Below the pieces are notes generated by a model. The model made no database searches and was not told the DNA's origin. It saw nothing but the letters and a program-made list of their open reading frames with translations. A stretch of DNA of 38,521 nt. Origin: CAVDHB01 sp963608705 (lineage in GTDB: Bacteria; Bacteroidota; Bacteroidia; Bacteroidales; Bacteroidaceae). Positions 30,678 to 38,501 of this stretch are shown here, piece by piece. Every line of letters begins with the position of its first letter. The stretch's first letter is position 1. The stretch lies in the NCBI GenBank assembly GCA_963608705.1, contig CAVDHB010000063.1, forward strand, positions 1-38,521, in the 5' to 3' direction. A program made the position numbers and the translations under genes.

Positions 30678-32674
30678 CTGTGTCGTTTTTTAGGTTGCGG
30701 CCTTTCGGCTCGTGAGGAGTGTGAATAATGGTTTCTGCGAGTGTCTTCCCGGTTGGTGTGGCGAGTGTATCCTTTCTTCGCTGGAAAAGAAGTGAAAGTG
30801 GTGCCTGCGTCATAGAGACGGGGTATCAGGTCGGGGCGGTTTATTTGCCTTAACGCTTTGATAATGCCGTTGCGGGCTTCCGGCTTGTACCAGAAGAAGA
30901 ACTGCCGTTGGGCGAGTTTCTCTTCCTGCGTCTTGGCGCAGAATACAGGCTCCAAGGTGTAGGGATGTACACCGGCGTACCATGCCTCCGTACTGATGGT
31001 CATGGGGGTAGGGGTGAAGTCCTGCACCTGCTCCAGGTGGAAATCCAGGTCTTTGGTGATGACAGCCAGTTCAGCCATATCCTCTTCCGTGCATCCGGGG
31101 TGGGAGGAAATGAAGTAAGGGATGAGCTGCTCCCGAAGGTGTTCCCGCTCGTTGATGCGGTTGAATATGTCCCGGAATTGGTAAAACTCCTCAAAGGACG
31201 GCTTGCGCATGAGGTAAAGCACACGGGAGGAAGTATGCTCCGGGGCTATTTTCAGTCGTCCGCTCACGTGGCTTACGATCAGCTCACGGGTGTACTGGTC
31301 TCTGGCTTGGTTCTTTTTCTCGTCTTTGTTGTCATGCAGCAAAAGGTCGTACCTCACTCCGCTTCCGATAAAACTTTTCTTGATACCGGGCAATGCGTCT
31401 ACGGCATGGTAGATGTCCAGCAGAGGGCGGAAGTCCACGTTCATGTTCGGACACACCTTGGGATGGATGCACGAGGGGCGTTTGCACTGGTGGCAGAGGT
31501 CTTGGTTCTTGCCCTTGAGCATATACATATTGGCCGAAGGTCCTCCGAGGTCGGACAAGTAGCCTTTGAAATCGGGCATCTGTGTGACCTTCTTCACTTC
31601 CTTCAGTATGCTTTCTTTAGAGCGGGAACTGATGAATTTCCCCTGATGAGCGGAAATCGTACAGAAGGCGCAACCGCCGAAACACCCTCTGTGGATGTTC
31701 ACGGAGAACTTTATCATCTCGTAAGCCGGAATGCGCCGATGCTTGTATTTCGGATGGGGCAGCCGGGTGTAGGGCAGGTCATAGGAACGGTCAATCTCCT
31801 TGGTGGTCATGGGGGGAAAAGGCGGTTCCACCACCGTCCATTCGTCTTTACCTGTTTGTTGCAGGATACGCTGGGCATGGTATTTGTTGCTTTCCTCCTC
31901 GATATGACGGAAGTTGGCCGCCTGTTTTATTTTGTCTTGCAGGCATTCCTCCCACGAGGCCAACTGTACATCCTTCTCGGACATTCCCCCCGGAATCTCT
32001 TCCTTGCGGCAAAGATAGACGGTCTGTCTGACTGGACGGCGCAGCATGGCTTGCCGGAAGAGTGCCGTGGTGACATGGCTCTCCTCCGGATGGTCGAACA
32101 ACATATCCTCCAATTGGTTCACCAACTGAAGGATAGGCTTTTCTCCCATGCCGTAGATAATCATATCGCCGCCACTGTCGCACAACACGCTCTTTTTCAG
32201 ACAGTCGTCCCAGTAGTCATAATGGACGAGCCTTCGCAAAGAAGCCTCGATGCCTCCTAATACCACGGGCACGTCCGGGTACAGCTTCTTCAGAATCCGG
32301 GTGTAGATGATGGTGGGATGTTCCGGGCGCAAGTCGTGTCTTCCGTCGGGCGAGTAAGCGTCCTCGGAACGCAGACGGCGGTTGGCCGTGTACTTGTTCA
32401 CCATGGAGTCCATACAGCCGGGCGCGATGCCGAAAAAGAGCCTCGGCACCCCCATCTTCTTGAAATCCCGCAAGTCGTCCTTCCAGTTGGGCTGTGTCAC
32501 AATGGCCACTCTCAGCCCTTCGGCTTCCAGTATACGTCCGATGACGGCCACGCCAAACGAGGGGTGGTCCACGTAGGCGTCGCCGCTGAAGAGCACTACA
32601 TCCAGTTCATCCCATCCTCTCAGCTCCACCTCCTTCTTCGTCGTGGGAAGCCAGTCCGTGAGTTTGTGTTCCAT
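30674..32674 (-). CDS. YgiQ-family radical SAM protein
   Basis: 666 residues. The N-terminal half shows the UPF0313/YgiQ pattern (LFSGDAYVDHPSFGVAVIGR, VVLGGIEASLRR, YDYWDD, DMIIYGMGEKP). The radical SAM motif is NIHRGCFGGCAFCTI (C-x3-C-x2-C near residue 335), followed by a second cysteine cluster CHQCKRPSCIHPKVCP that could bind another metal centre. The C-terminal domain carries EHTSSRVLYLMRKP, FISSHPGCTEEDM and the VQDFTPTPMTISTEAWY segment. The tail is very basic and histidine-rich. The biochemical role of YgiQ proteins is not established. It lies 1 bp downstream of the 111-residue gene and overlaps the thioredoxin gene by 4 bp, giving a three-gene operon. Confidence 0.93.
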   Translation of the reverse strand: MEHKLTDWLPTTKKEVELRGWDELDVVLFSGDAYVDHPSFGVAVIGRILEAEGLRVAIVTQPNWKDDLRDFKKMGVPRLFFGIAPGCMDSMVNKYTANRRLRSEDAYSPDGRHDLRPEHPTIIYTRILKKLYPDVPVVLGGIEASLRRLVHYDYWDDCLKKSVLCDSGGDMIIYGMGEKPILQLVNQLEDMLFDHPEESHVTTALFRQAMLRRPVRQTVYLCRKEEIPGGMSEKDVQLASWEECLQDKIKQAANFRHIEEESNKYHAQRILQQTGKDEWTVVEPPFPPMTTKEIDRSYDLPYTRLPHPKYKHRRIPAYEMIKFSVNIHRGCFGGCAFCTISAHQGKFISSRSKESILKEVKKVTQMPDFKGYLSDLGGPSANMYMLKGKNQDLCHQCKRPSCIHPKVCPNMNVDFRPLLDIYHAVDALPGIKKSFIGSGVRYDLLLHDNKDEKKNQARDQYTRELIVSHVSGRLKIAPEHTSSRVLYLMRKPSFEEFYQFRDIFNRINEREHLREQLIPYFISSHPGCTEEDMAELAVITKDLDFHLEQVQDFTPTPMTISTEAWYAGVHPYTLEPVFCAKTQEEKLAQRQFFFWYKPEARNGIIKALRQINRPDLIPRLYDAGTTFTSFPAKKGYTRHTNREDTRRNHYSHSSRAERPQPKKRHR

Positions 32675-32675
32675 A

Positions 32676-33011
32676 TCAGTTCTCAGGAGAGGCGGGGATG
32701 GTTTGTTCCGCAGAGCCTTGGGTGTTTTTCCAGTTGATGTAGAGCATGGCCAGCTGGTGCAGCCCGAAAGCCTTCATATTGTCATGGTAGATGACATCAA
32801 TGCAGAGGTCAAGCAGGTCTTTGCAGTTATTGTCTTGTGCGGCGATAAGTCCGCGGATGTTCAGTTTCAGCTTGTCCAGCACGTCTTCGTCCACGATGCC
32901 GTTGCTGTCGATGAGCTGTTGGAAGAGGGCGTACTTGTCGATGGTGCGCAGGTGTTCTTCCGAAACCTCTATGCAACGTGTGCCGGATGGGTTTGTTTGA
33001 ATCTTGTACAT
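32676..33011 (-). CDS. Conserved small protein of unknown function upstream of ygiQ
   Basis: 111 residues from ATG 33011 (MYKIQTNPSGTRCIEVSEEH). The frame extends to 33062 but that would run into the stop region of the neighbouring gene and upstream of the predicted promoter. The protein is soluble, mostly helical, with a HLRTIDKYALFQQLIDSNG segment and an LLDLCIDVIYHDN segment; no signal peptide or known motif is visible. It is the first gene of the operon with ygiQ and the thioredoxin lipoprotein, with a 1-bp gap to ygiQ. I do not recognise its function. Confidence 0.75.
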   Translation of the reverse strand: MYKIQTNPSGTRCIEVSEEHLRTIDKYALFQQLIDSNGIVDEDVLDKLKLNIRGLIAAQDNNCKDLLDLCIDVIYHDNMKAFGLHQLAMLYINWKNTQGSAEQTIPASPEN

Positions 33012-33029
33012 AATATATACGCTTTTACG

Positions 33030-33062
33030 CGAAGTTACAGATTTTTCTTTATTCGGTCGCAA
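33030..33062 (-). promoter_or_regulatory. Promoter of the small gene-ygiQ-thioredoxin operon
   Basis: TAACTTCG (33030-33037) on the minus strand is one change from TAnnTTTG and lies 18 bp before ATG 33011. A TTG at 33060-33062 is 22 bp away. The leader would be only about a dozen bases. Confidence 0.45.
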
Positions 33063-36000
33063 TCCGCTTTGTTTTTTTGAACAGAAAGTCCATCACCGTC
33101 TTCATCACCTCGTTCCGCTCTTCTTCCGTGGAGATGGCCTCGAAAGGCACGCCGAGGGAGAAGCAGTGGAATTTCATGCCCAGATAAGCCGAGGAGGCGC
33201 TCTGGTTTTCAGGGGTGGTGTAGGAGAAGGTGGTGAAGGCGGGCGCCACGGGGGTGAGACAGTCGGAGCTGGAAATGGAGTAGACTTTCTCTCCCCACTT
33301 GCGCACTACGTCGAATGAAAGCCCGCTGCCGTTCAGCCCTGTATGGGAGGTGGCGCGGAGGCTTCCCTCTCCTTTGTATTTCAGCACGGAGGCTGTGAAG
33401 TGTTTCTCCGCTTCTCCTGTCAGTCCGCTGCCGATGTAGGCGCCACTCACGAAGAGTCTTCCTCCTTGTCTGCTGTAAGCGGTCAAAGCCTGTCTTGCGG
33501 CAGGTGAGAAGCATTCGTATGCCTTTATGCCAGAGCGGTCGTATTTTTGCAGTCCGGCTATCCAGTCGGTCATGTCATAGTCTTTCAGCGATACCAGCTT
33601 GTTTTTTACCGCTTCGTCCGAACAAGACACGAAAGAGTAGTCCCCGGCTGCGAGGATGGCCTTGCCGTGCAGATAGGGATAGTCGAAGGTGTTTCCCGTG
33701 ATGATTCTCCCTTCCAGCGAATTGTCCGTGTAGCCAGTGCCAGAAGGAGAGAGTCTTCCTTCCGTGCTGCGGTCGAAGGTCCGTTGGAATCCGCAATATC
33801 CCGAGGAGTAGAGGTAAGGCACTCCGGGGTCATCCGCCAAGTCCACTCCTTGCCGTTCGCCAGTCCGTATGAGGGTGGGAGCGGAAAGCCGGTGGAAGCC
33901 GTTCACGATGAGTATTTTCCGCTTGCTGTGAGGGTTGTCGCAGACAGATAGCGTTTCGGAGGGAAAGCTCTCGCCTCCAGCGTTGGCTGCCGTGATTTTG
34001 AAGCTGTAGATGATGCCCGGCTCTATTGGGATTGTGAGCGAGGGAGTCTGGGTATAGGTGCCGTTGTCGAAATCTCCGTCCCCTTTCCGTGTATAGACAA
34101 GGTAGCCTGTCGGTGTGGCGGAGCTTTCCTCCGGGTCTTTCCGGGGAGTCCACCGCAAAAGAACCGTGTGCGGCTTTTCTCCGAAAGAAAGCGCGAAGTT
34201 GGCCGGAGGGAGTGGCTGCACGGTGTAAGTCTTTTCCCCGTGTTGGCTGGTGATGTACTCTAATACGGACTTGTAGACAGAGCGGGCGAAGGTGAACTTG
34301 AAGTTCGGGTCCAAGGCATGGCTCAAGTCCGTGAAGTTCTGGTGCGAGAGCATCTCAAGAATGACAGAGGGCACGTCTGGCACACGGGTCTCCCCGTAGT
34401 TGTCGTCTTTTATGCCTCGCACAGCCCAGTCCGTCTTCCATTGGTTCTTGAAGTCTTTCCGCAGTCCTTGAAGAAGAATTTCGCCAAGGTCTCTGGAAGC
34501 CAATCGGTGAATCCCCGCAGGGTAGGTCCGTTTTCCTTCGTTGTCCGTGGTGCAGATGCCGAGCGAGCCTGTCGGAGTGCCGTCTTTGGTGAATCCCGCG
34601 TCCGTGTGGAAAGCCATCGCCAGTTCTATCGGCACACCGAGTCCTTCCGTTTTCGGCATATAGGGAGACCCTCCGCCCACGTAGTTTGTCATGAGCGGGC
34701 GTGCGTTGATGTCGTCCTTGTAGTCGTCCTCTCCCTCGTATTTGGAGTAGACTTCGTAGGGCATTCCCGCCCATTGAGCGTAATAGCGGGACGCTTCGAG
34801 GTAGCGTGGTCTGCCGCTGGTGTCCGCGTTTTCCAGACTGTTTCCTCTCGCCACGTTTCCCATGCCGCCGCCGAAGCGAACGGCGTCGGCGGTCACTATT
34901 CCGTTGGAAAGACGGCTTTGGTTGCTGAGGATTACGCTTCCTTCGGGTGAGCATCCTTTCCCGAACTCGAAAGTGCCGAGGTAGACCCATGTGCCGCCAC
35001 CCATCCGCTGATTTACCCGGAAGCGTGTCTCGCCGCCCTTGTGCCGCACGATGTAGAGCGCGTCGTCCACACTGTTGTGGTAGGTCTGGTAAGAGACATA
35101 TACGGCGTACCTTCCTTCTTCGGGAATGTCGGGTTGCCATGTGGCGGTAGCTTCTTTCTCCTGGCTGTAGGTGGTGGAGATAGAGCGGCAGGTGCCGTCA
35201 GTGAAAGGGTTCATGTTGTCAAAATAGACGGGATGCCGCCAGGCGAAGCCCGGACGCAGGGCAGTGGCCCATTCCTTGCCGTCGTTTCCATGCTCAGAGT
35301 AGACGCCCGGAGTCTGGGTCGTGTCGTTGTCCACGATGACCTCATGCCGCTGCAGGTCTCTTTCCCTTGGGGTGAAGACTACGGCTCCGGCGTTTTCCAG
35401 CATGGGGATGATATAGGGTTGCACGAAGGACTGGCTCAGAAAATCTTCCCTTGTGGCATAGAGTGGAGGACGTTGCCATTGCCATCCGCTCCGGCGGTCG
35501 AAATAGACGCCGTGGCTGGCCCACAGGGAAAGGTGGACGCCTCGCAGTCCTTGGGAGATGGAAAGCGGTTTTGAGATGTTCCACACCCACGGTCTGTCGG
35601 TGTAGTTCACGCGATTCCACAAGCGGGACTCGTCCTTGTCTACCCGGTAGAAATTGGGAATGAGGGAGTCAATCGTGTAGTCTCCCGCATAGATGGTCAG
35701 TTTGTAAGTCTTCAGCGAGTCTGGCAGCAGCTTTCTCACCCCCTGGTATATCTTGTCTCTCAGCAGGGTCTGGAAGAGTTGCGAGCCGAACGCTTTGGTG
35801 GCGTGTATCTCCATCGTGCGGCGTAGGGTGTCCACTTTATAGTAGTGCAGGGTGGAGAGTCCCATTCCTGTCTGTGGGGAGTAGGTCTCTAAGTAAGTGC
35901 GGAGACGTTGTTGCACATCTTGCGGCGTGTTTTGCGCCTGTGCGAAGAGAGTGGTGTGCAACAGTCCTCCTAAGAAGAGTAATCCTAATCTTTTTTCCAT
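33049..36000 (-). CDS. Secreted amidase-like protein with inserted golvesin-type domain and FN3
   Basis: 983 residues from ATG 36000 with a signal peptide (about 1-22, ending LFAQAQ). An N-acetylmuramoyl-L-alanine amidase-3-like fold seems split in two: LWASHGVYFDRR (H near 163) and LENAGAVVFTPRERD before residue 215, then FHTDAGFTKDG (H near 465) and VILEMLSHQNFTD (E near 550). Between them lies a golvesin/Xly-like beta domain (about 278-380; ATATWQPDIPEEGRYAVYV, TWVYLGTFEFGKG, AVRFGGGMGN). An FN3 module (about 610-695) and a C-terminal alpha/beta domain beginning KILIVNGFHRL follow. Such proteins are often annotated xanthan lyase or golvesin-domain protein. Action on peptidoglycan or other wall polymer is inferred. 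A terminator separates it from the upstream acyltransferase. Confidence 0.85.
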   Translation of the reverse strand: MEKRLGLLFLGGLLHTTLFAQAQNTPQDVQQRLRTYLETYSPQTGMGLSTLHYYKVDTLRRTMEIHATKAFGSQLFQTLLRDKIYQGVRKLLPDSLKTYKLTIYAGDYTIDSLIPNFYRVDKDESRLWNRVNYTDRPWVWNISKPLSISQGLRGVHLSLWASHGVYFDRRSGWQWQRPPLYATREDFLSQSFVQPYIIPMLENAGAVVFTPRERDLQRHEVIVDNDTTQTPGVYSEHGNDGKEWATALRPGFAWRHPVYFDNMNPFTDGTCRSISTTYSQEKEATATWQPDIPEEGRYAVYVSYQTYHNSVDDALYIVRHKGGETRFRVNQRMGGGTWVYLGTFEFGKGCSPEGSVILSNQSRLSNGIVTADAVRFGGGMGNVARGNSLENADTSGRPRYLEASRYYAQWAGMPYEVYSKYEGEDDYKDDINARPLMTNYVGGGSPYMPKTEGLGVPIELAMAFHTDAGFTKDGTPTGSLGICTTDNEGKRTYPAGIHRLASRDLGEILLQGLRKDFKNQWKTDWAVRGIKDDNYGETRVPDVPSVILEMLSHQNFTDLSHALDPNFKFTFARSVYKSVLEYITSQHGEKTYTVQPLPPANFALSFGEKPHTVLLRWTPRKDPEESSATPTGYLVYTRKGDGDFDNGTYTQTPSLTIPIEPGIIYSFKITAANAGGESFPSETLSVCDNPHSKRKILIVNGFHRLSAPTLIRTGERQGVDLADDPGVPYLYSSGYCGFQRTFDRSTEGRLSPSGTGYTDNSLEGRIITGNTFDYPYLHGKAILAAGDYSFVSCSDEAVKNKLVSLKDYDMTDWIAGLQKYDRSGIKAYECFSPAARQALTAYSRQGGRLFVSGAYIGSGLTGEAEKHFTASVLKYKGEGSLRATSHTGLNGSGLSFDVVRKWGEKVYSISSSDCLTPVAPAFTTFSYTTPENQSASSAYLGMKFHCFSLGVPFEAISTEEERNEVMKTVMDFLFKKTKRIATE

Positions 36001-36011
36001 AATTACATAAA

Positions 36012-36039
36012 ACAGCCTTCCTGTCGACAGGAGGGCTGT
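36012..36039 (-). terminator. Intrinsic terminator downstream of the acyltransferase gene
   Basis: On the minus strand ACAGCCCTCCTGTC and GACAGGAAGGCTGT pair over 14 bp with one wobble, followed by TTTTATG. It begins 6 bp after the acyltransferase stop codon and lies 12 bp before the golvesin-amidase start. Confidence 0.8.
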
Positions 36040-36044
36040 GATTC

Positions 36045-36590
36045 TTATTCCGTGGCGAACTGCGCCGGGTGCTTGCCAGTGCAGCGGCGGTAGTAAGCCT
36101 TGATTTCTTTCATGTCCTTTTCCATGTCTCCAGACGGGAATATGACTTTGGTGCAGCTGATTTTCTTCAGCTTGTAGTCGATGGCATAGAGCAGGATGGG
36201 AAGCTTGGCTTTGAGGGCGATGAAATAGAAGCCCGCTTTCCAGTGGGCGTTCCGCTTGCGTGTGCCTTCCGGGGTGACTGTCAGTTGGAACCGCTCCGAC
36301 TCGTGTGCTTTGCGGGCCAGTGCGTCTGTCAGATGATGCTTGCCGTTCCGGTCTACGGGAATCCCCCCCATCTTTCGGAGGAAATAGCCCAACGGCCCGA
36401 TGAACCATTCCTTTTTCATCAGGAACAGCGCCCATTTTCCTTGCATGGCGTAGAAGAGCTTCCCGAAGAAGAAGTCCCAGTTGCTCGTGTGTGGCGCCAC
36501 ACAGAGAATGCACTTTTTGTAGTCAGGCACGGACACCTCGTATGTCCATCCCAGCCACCGGAAGAGAAGACCGCAGAGTTTCCGCTTCAC
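36045..36590 (-). CDS. PlsC-like 1-acylglycerol-3-phosphate acyltransferase
   Basis: 181 residues. The acyltransferase block I is APHTSNWDFFFG with the H-x4-D catalytic pair at about residues 34-39. LMKKEWFIGPLGYFLRKMGG and the VTPEGTRKRN block III follow in the usual spacing. Short members like this are common in Bacteroidetes and use acyl-ACP or acyl-CoA to acylate lipid intermediates; the acceptor may be lysophosphatidate or another envelope lipid. There is no obvious transmembrane segment apart from the N-terminal hydrophobic stretch. It follows the 89-residue gene after 2 bp and is followed by a strong terminator, so the two form a short operon. Confidence 0.9.
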   Translation of the reverse strand: MKRKLCGLLFRWLGWTYEVSVPDYKKCILCVAPHTSNWDFFFGKLFYAMQGKWALFLMKKEWFIGPLGYFLRKMGGIPVDRNGKHHLTDALARKAHESERFQLTVTPEGTRKRNAHWKAGFYFIALKAKLPILLYAIDYKLKKISCTKVIFPSGDMEKDMKEIKAYYRRCTGKHPAQFATE

Positions 36591-36592
36591 GT

Positions 36593-36862
36593 TCAGGGCA
36601 GGTTGTTGATGGAGTCGTAAATCTCCAGTATCCGTTCTTTCAGCATAGGCAGTTGTTTGGCGAAGTAGGTTTTTCCGCTCTTGCGGGGAGCCTTGTTGCA
36701 GAGGCGCAACGCGTCCCTTTGCAGGAAGGCGATGCCCCGCAGGATGCCCTCCACGTCGGTCAACGCCTTTTCATCGGTCACACGTTCCTCTCCCACGGTT
36801 TGCGCGAGGAGGAGTTTGCATATCTCGTTGATGCTTTTTTTCAAGTTTCTTTTGTTTGCCAT
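36593..36862 (-). CDS. Conserved small helical protein of unknown function
   Basis: 89 residues, from MANKRNLKKSINEICKLLL to EIYDSINNLP. It is basic, lacks a signal peptide and appears almost wholly helical. It is the first gene of a two-gene operon with the PlsC-like acyltransferase (2-bp gap) and has a consensus promoter 24 bp upstream. I do not recognise the family; similar short proteins occur beside this acyltransferase in Bacteroides as far as I recall. A role linked to lipid metabolism is only a guess from the neighbour. Confidence 0.75.
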   Translation of the reverse strand: MANKRNLKKSINEICKLLLAQTVGEERVTDEKALTDVEGILRGIAFLQRDALRLCNKAPRKSGKTYFAKQLPMLKERILEIYDSINNLP

Positions 36863-36886
36863 AATTCAGGTTGTATATATCCGCTT

Positions 36887-36918
36887 CAAAGATAAGAAAC
36901 TTTTTCATACAGCCCAAA
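36887..36918 (-). promoter_or_regulatory. Promoter of the 89-residue gene and acyltransferase operon
   Basis: On the minus strand TTTG (36915-36918) and TATCTTTG (36887-36894) are exactly 20 bp apart, a full consensus match. Confidence 0.75.
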
Positions 36919-37000
36919 TATTCTTGCGCTTTTCCGAAAAACTTTCACCTCTCATTCTGTTTTTCGTCCTTTGTTCCTCTCGCGTCTCCGATTTTTGTCG

Positions 37001-37008
37001 TACCTTTG
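37001..37008 (+). promoter_or_regulatory. -7 element for the GH25 gene
   Basis: TACCTTTG at 37001-37008 is an exact match and ends 7 bp before ATG 37016. The nearest TTTG (36970-36973) is 27 bp away, too far for the normal pattern. Transcription would start at or just before the ATG. Confidence 0.55.
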
Positions 37009-37015
37009 CGTCACT

Positions 37016-37822
37016 ATGGTACGTAGGAGAAGGAAAAAATCATCCCTCGGGATGTTGGCCAGGATACGCCGTTGGCCGCCGGTGCTGGTATGGACGGTGG
37101 CGGGTGGCATTACGATGGTGTACCTCTATTTCATGTACGCCTTTTTCGTGGCGCCCTATTCTTTCCGTTGGAAAGCTATCTTCGGGGACAGCGACATGCC
37201 GCAGGGCTATGAGATACACGGGATAGACATCTCCCATTATCAGGAGGAGATAAACTGGGAGAAGCTGAAGAACGCCGAGGTGAGGGGCTATCCCATTAAT
37301 TTCGTCATCGTGAAGAGTACCGAGGGAAGCAGCATGATAGACGAGAATTTCAACGACAACTTCTTTCAGGCCCGCGAGTACGGTTTCATAAGAGGGGCGT
37401 ATCATTTCTACAGCACGAAGACCTCCGCCAGGGAGCAGGCCAAGTATTTCCTGAAGCAGGTGCATCTGGAGAACGGCGACTTGCCGCCGGTACTGGACGT
37501 GGAAAGCACGGGGAACTTGTCGGAGAAGAAATTCCGGAAGGAGATTCTCACGTGGCTCCGTATCGTGGGGGACGCTTACGACTGCAAGCCCATCATCTAT
37601 ACGGGGTACAAGTTCAAGATGGCGCACCTCAGCTCGCCGGAGTTCGACGACTATCCCTATTGGATAGCCCACTATTATGTGTCGAAGATGGTGTACAAGG
37701 GGCCGTGGAAGTTCTGGCAGCACACGGACGCGGGAAAGGTGGACGGCATCAAGGGATATGTGGATTTGAACATCTACAACGGGTCGATGTACGACTTGCA
37801 GAAAATGTTGATTGACAAATAA
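37016..37822 (+). CDS. GH25-family lysozyme, membrane-anchored
   Basis: 268 residues from ATG 37016. A very basic N-terminus (MVRRRRKKSS) and one transmembrane helix (about 22-45) anchor the protein in the inner membrane with the enzyme facing the periplasm. The GH25 domain (about 64-265) starts with HGIDISHYQEEINWEKL, carrying the first conserved aspartate, continues with FVIVKSTEGSS and the catalytic-region VLDVEST, then GYKFKMAHL, YPYWIAHYYV and KFWQHTDAG. It would cleave the glycan backbone of peptidoglycan. A longer frame from TTG 36971 crosses the promoter and is rejected; ATG 37052 is a possible alternative that would lose the basic cap. The nitroreductase gene follows after 12 bp and may be co-transcribed. 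Confidence 0.93.
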   Translation: MVRRRRKKSSLGMLARIRRWPPVLVWTVAGGITMVYLYFMYAFFVAPYSFRWKAIFGDSDMPQGYEIHGIDISHYQEEINWEKLKNAEVRGYPINFVIVKSTEGSSMIDENFNDNFFQAREYGFIRGAYHFYSTKTSAREQAKYFLKQVHLENGDLPPVLDVESTGNLSEKKFRKEILTWLRIVGDAYDCKPIIYTGYKFKMAHLSSPEFDDYPYWIAHYYVSKMVYKGPWKFWQHTDAGKVDGIKGYVDLNIYNGSMYDLQKMLIDK

Positions 37823-37834
37823 CAGGAATAGACT

Positions 37835-38356
37835 ATGAAAGATTTTAAAGACTTGTGTAACAGCCGGTTCTCCGTGCGTAAGTTCAAGACGGAGGATGTG
37901 CCGATGGACTTGATGAACTATGTGATGGAATGCGTGCGTCTGGCTCCTTCGGCCTGCGACAAGCAGCCGTGGAAATTCGTGTGCGTGAACAATGACGAGG
38001 AGCGTATGCGGGTACAGGAATGCTATGAGCGGCCTTGGTTCAAGCTGGCTCCCGTGTATGTCATCGCCTGTGCGGTGAAAGACGAGGCGTGGGTGCGTCC
38101 AGATGACGGAAAGAACCATGGGGATATTGACGTGGCCATCGCCGTGGAGCATCTGTGTCTGGCGGCGGCCGACGCGGGTCTTGGCACCTGCTGGGTCTGC
38201 AATTTCGATGTGGAGAAGCTCCGTCATAATTTCGCCTTTCCTCAGGGCTGGGAGCCGGTGGCCATTGTGCCGCTGGGTTTTCCCGACTGTGAGCCGACTC
38301 CGAAGAAAAGAAAGGAAAACGGTGATATATGGCTGAACAGCCTCCAGTTGCATTGA
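37835..38356 (+). CDS. Nitroreductase-family flavoprotein
   Basis: 173 residues, at the short end of the family. The FMN-binding N-terminus SRFSVRKFKTEDVP is followed by LAPSACDKQPWKFVCV, a DIDVAIAVEHLCLAAADAGLGTCWVCNF helix-loop that packs on the flavin, and the final VAIVPLGFPDCEPTPKKRK segment. Such enzymes use NAD(P)H to reduce nitro compounds, quinones or flavins; in anaerobic Bacteroidetes several paralogues exist and their natural substrates are unknown. It lies 12 bp after the GH25 gene on the same strand. Confidence 0.92.
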   Translation: MKDFKDLCNSRFSVRKFKTEDVPMDLMNYVMECVRLAPSACDKQPWKFVCVNNDEERMRVQECYERPWFKLAPVYVIACAVKDEAWVRPDDGKNHGDIDVAIAVEHLCLAAADAGLGTCWVCNFDVEKLRHNFAFPQGWEPVAIVPLGFPDCEPTPKKRKENGDIWLNSLQLH

Positions 38357-38425
38357 TTTGAGGGATGTAACAGGTTTGAAACGCAATCTTCACGGGAATG
38401 TAACCCTTAATTCGGGAAGTCAGTG

Positions 38426-38433
38426 TACCTTTG
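38426..38433 (+). promoter_or_regulatory. -7 element reading out of the window
   Basis: TACCTTTG is an exact TAnnTTTG match, with no clear -33 partner. It would drive a gene or leader beyond the right edge, across the two repeats that follow. Confidence 0.4.
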
Positions 38434-38440
38434 CAAATGA

Positions 38441-38494
38441 TTAATGTGTAATGTTCGCTTAGTGTTTAATGTGTAGTGTTTAATGTTTAATTGG
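38441..38494. repeat. Family-2 repeat, third copy
   Basis: TTAATGTGTAATGTTCGC is followed by the 30-bp core at 38465-38494, identical to the copy at 30136-30165. The complementary right arm is absent; instead the family-1 palindrome starts 8 bp later. Confidence 0.75.
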
Positions 38495-38501
38495 CTGGAC
38501 G

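Noticed and set aside
30908..32260. 450-residue plus-strand open frame opposite ygiQ
   Set aside because: It is the antisense shadow of a GC-richer, clearly homologous gene; it has no recognisable motifs and no promoter.
36001..36513. N-terminal extension of the golvesin-amidase frame by 171 residues up to 36513
   Set aside because: The extension lies wholly over the acyltransferase gene in another frame and crosses its terminator. The signal peptide begins at ATG 36000.
37040..38386. 448-residue minus-strand open frame opposite the GH25 and nitroreductase genes
   Set aside because: Both genes beneath it have intact family motifs. The antisense frame is low-complexity in histidine, arginine and leucine, as expected for a shadow.
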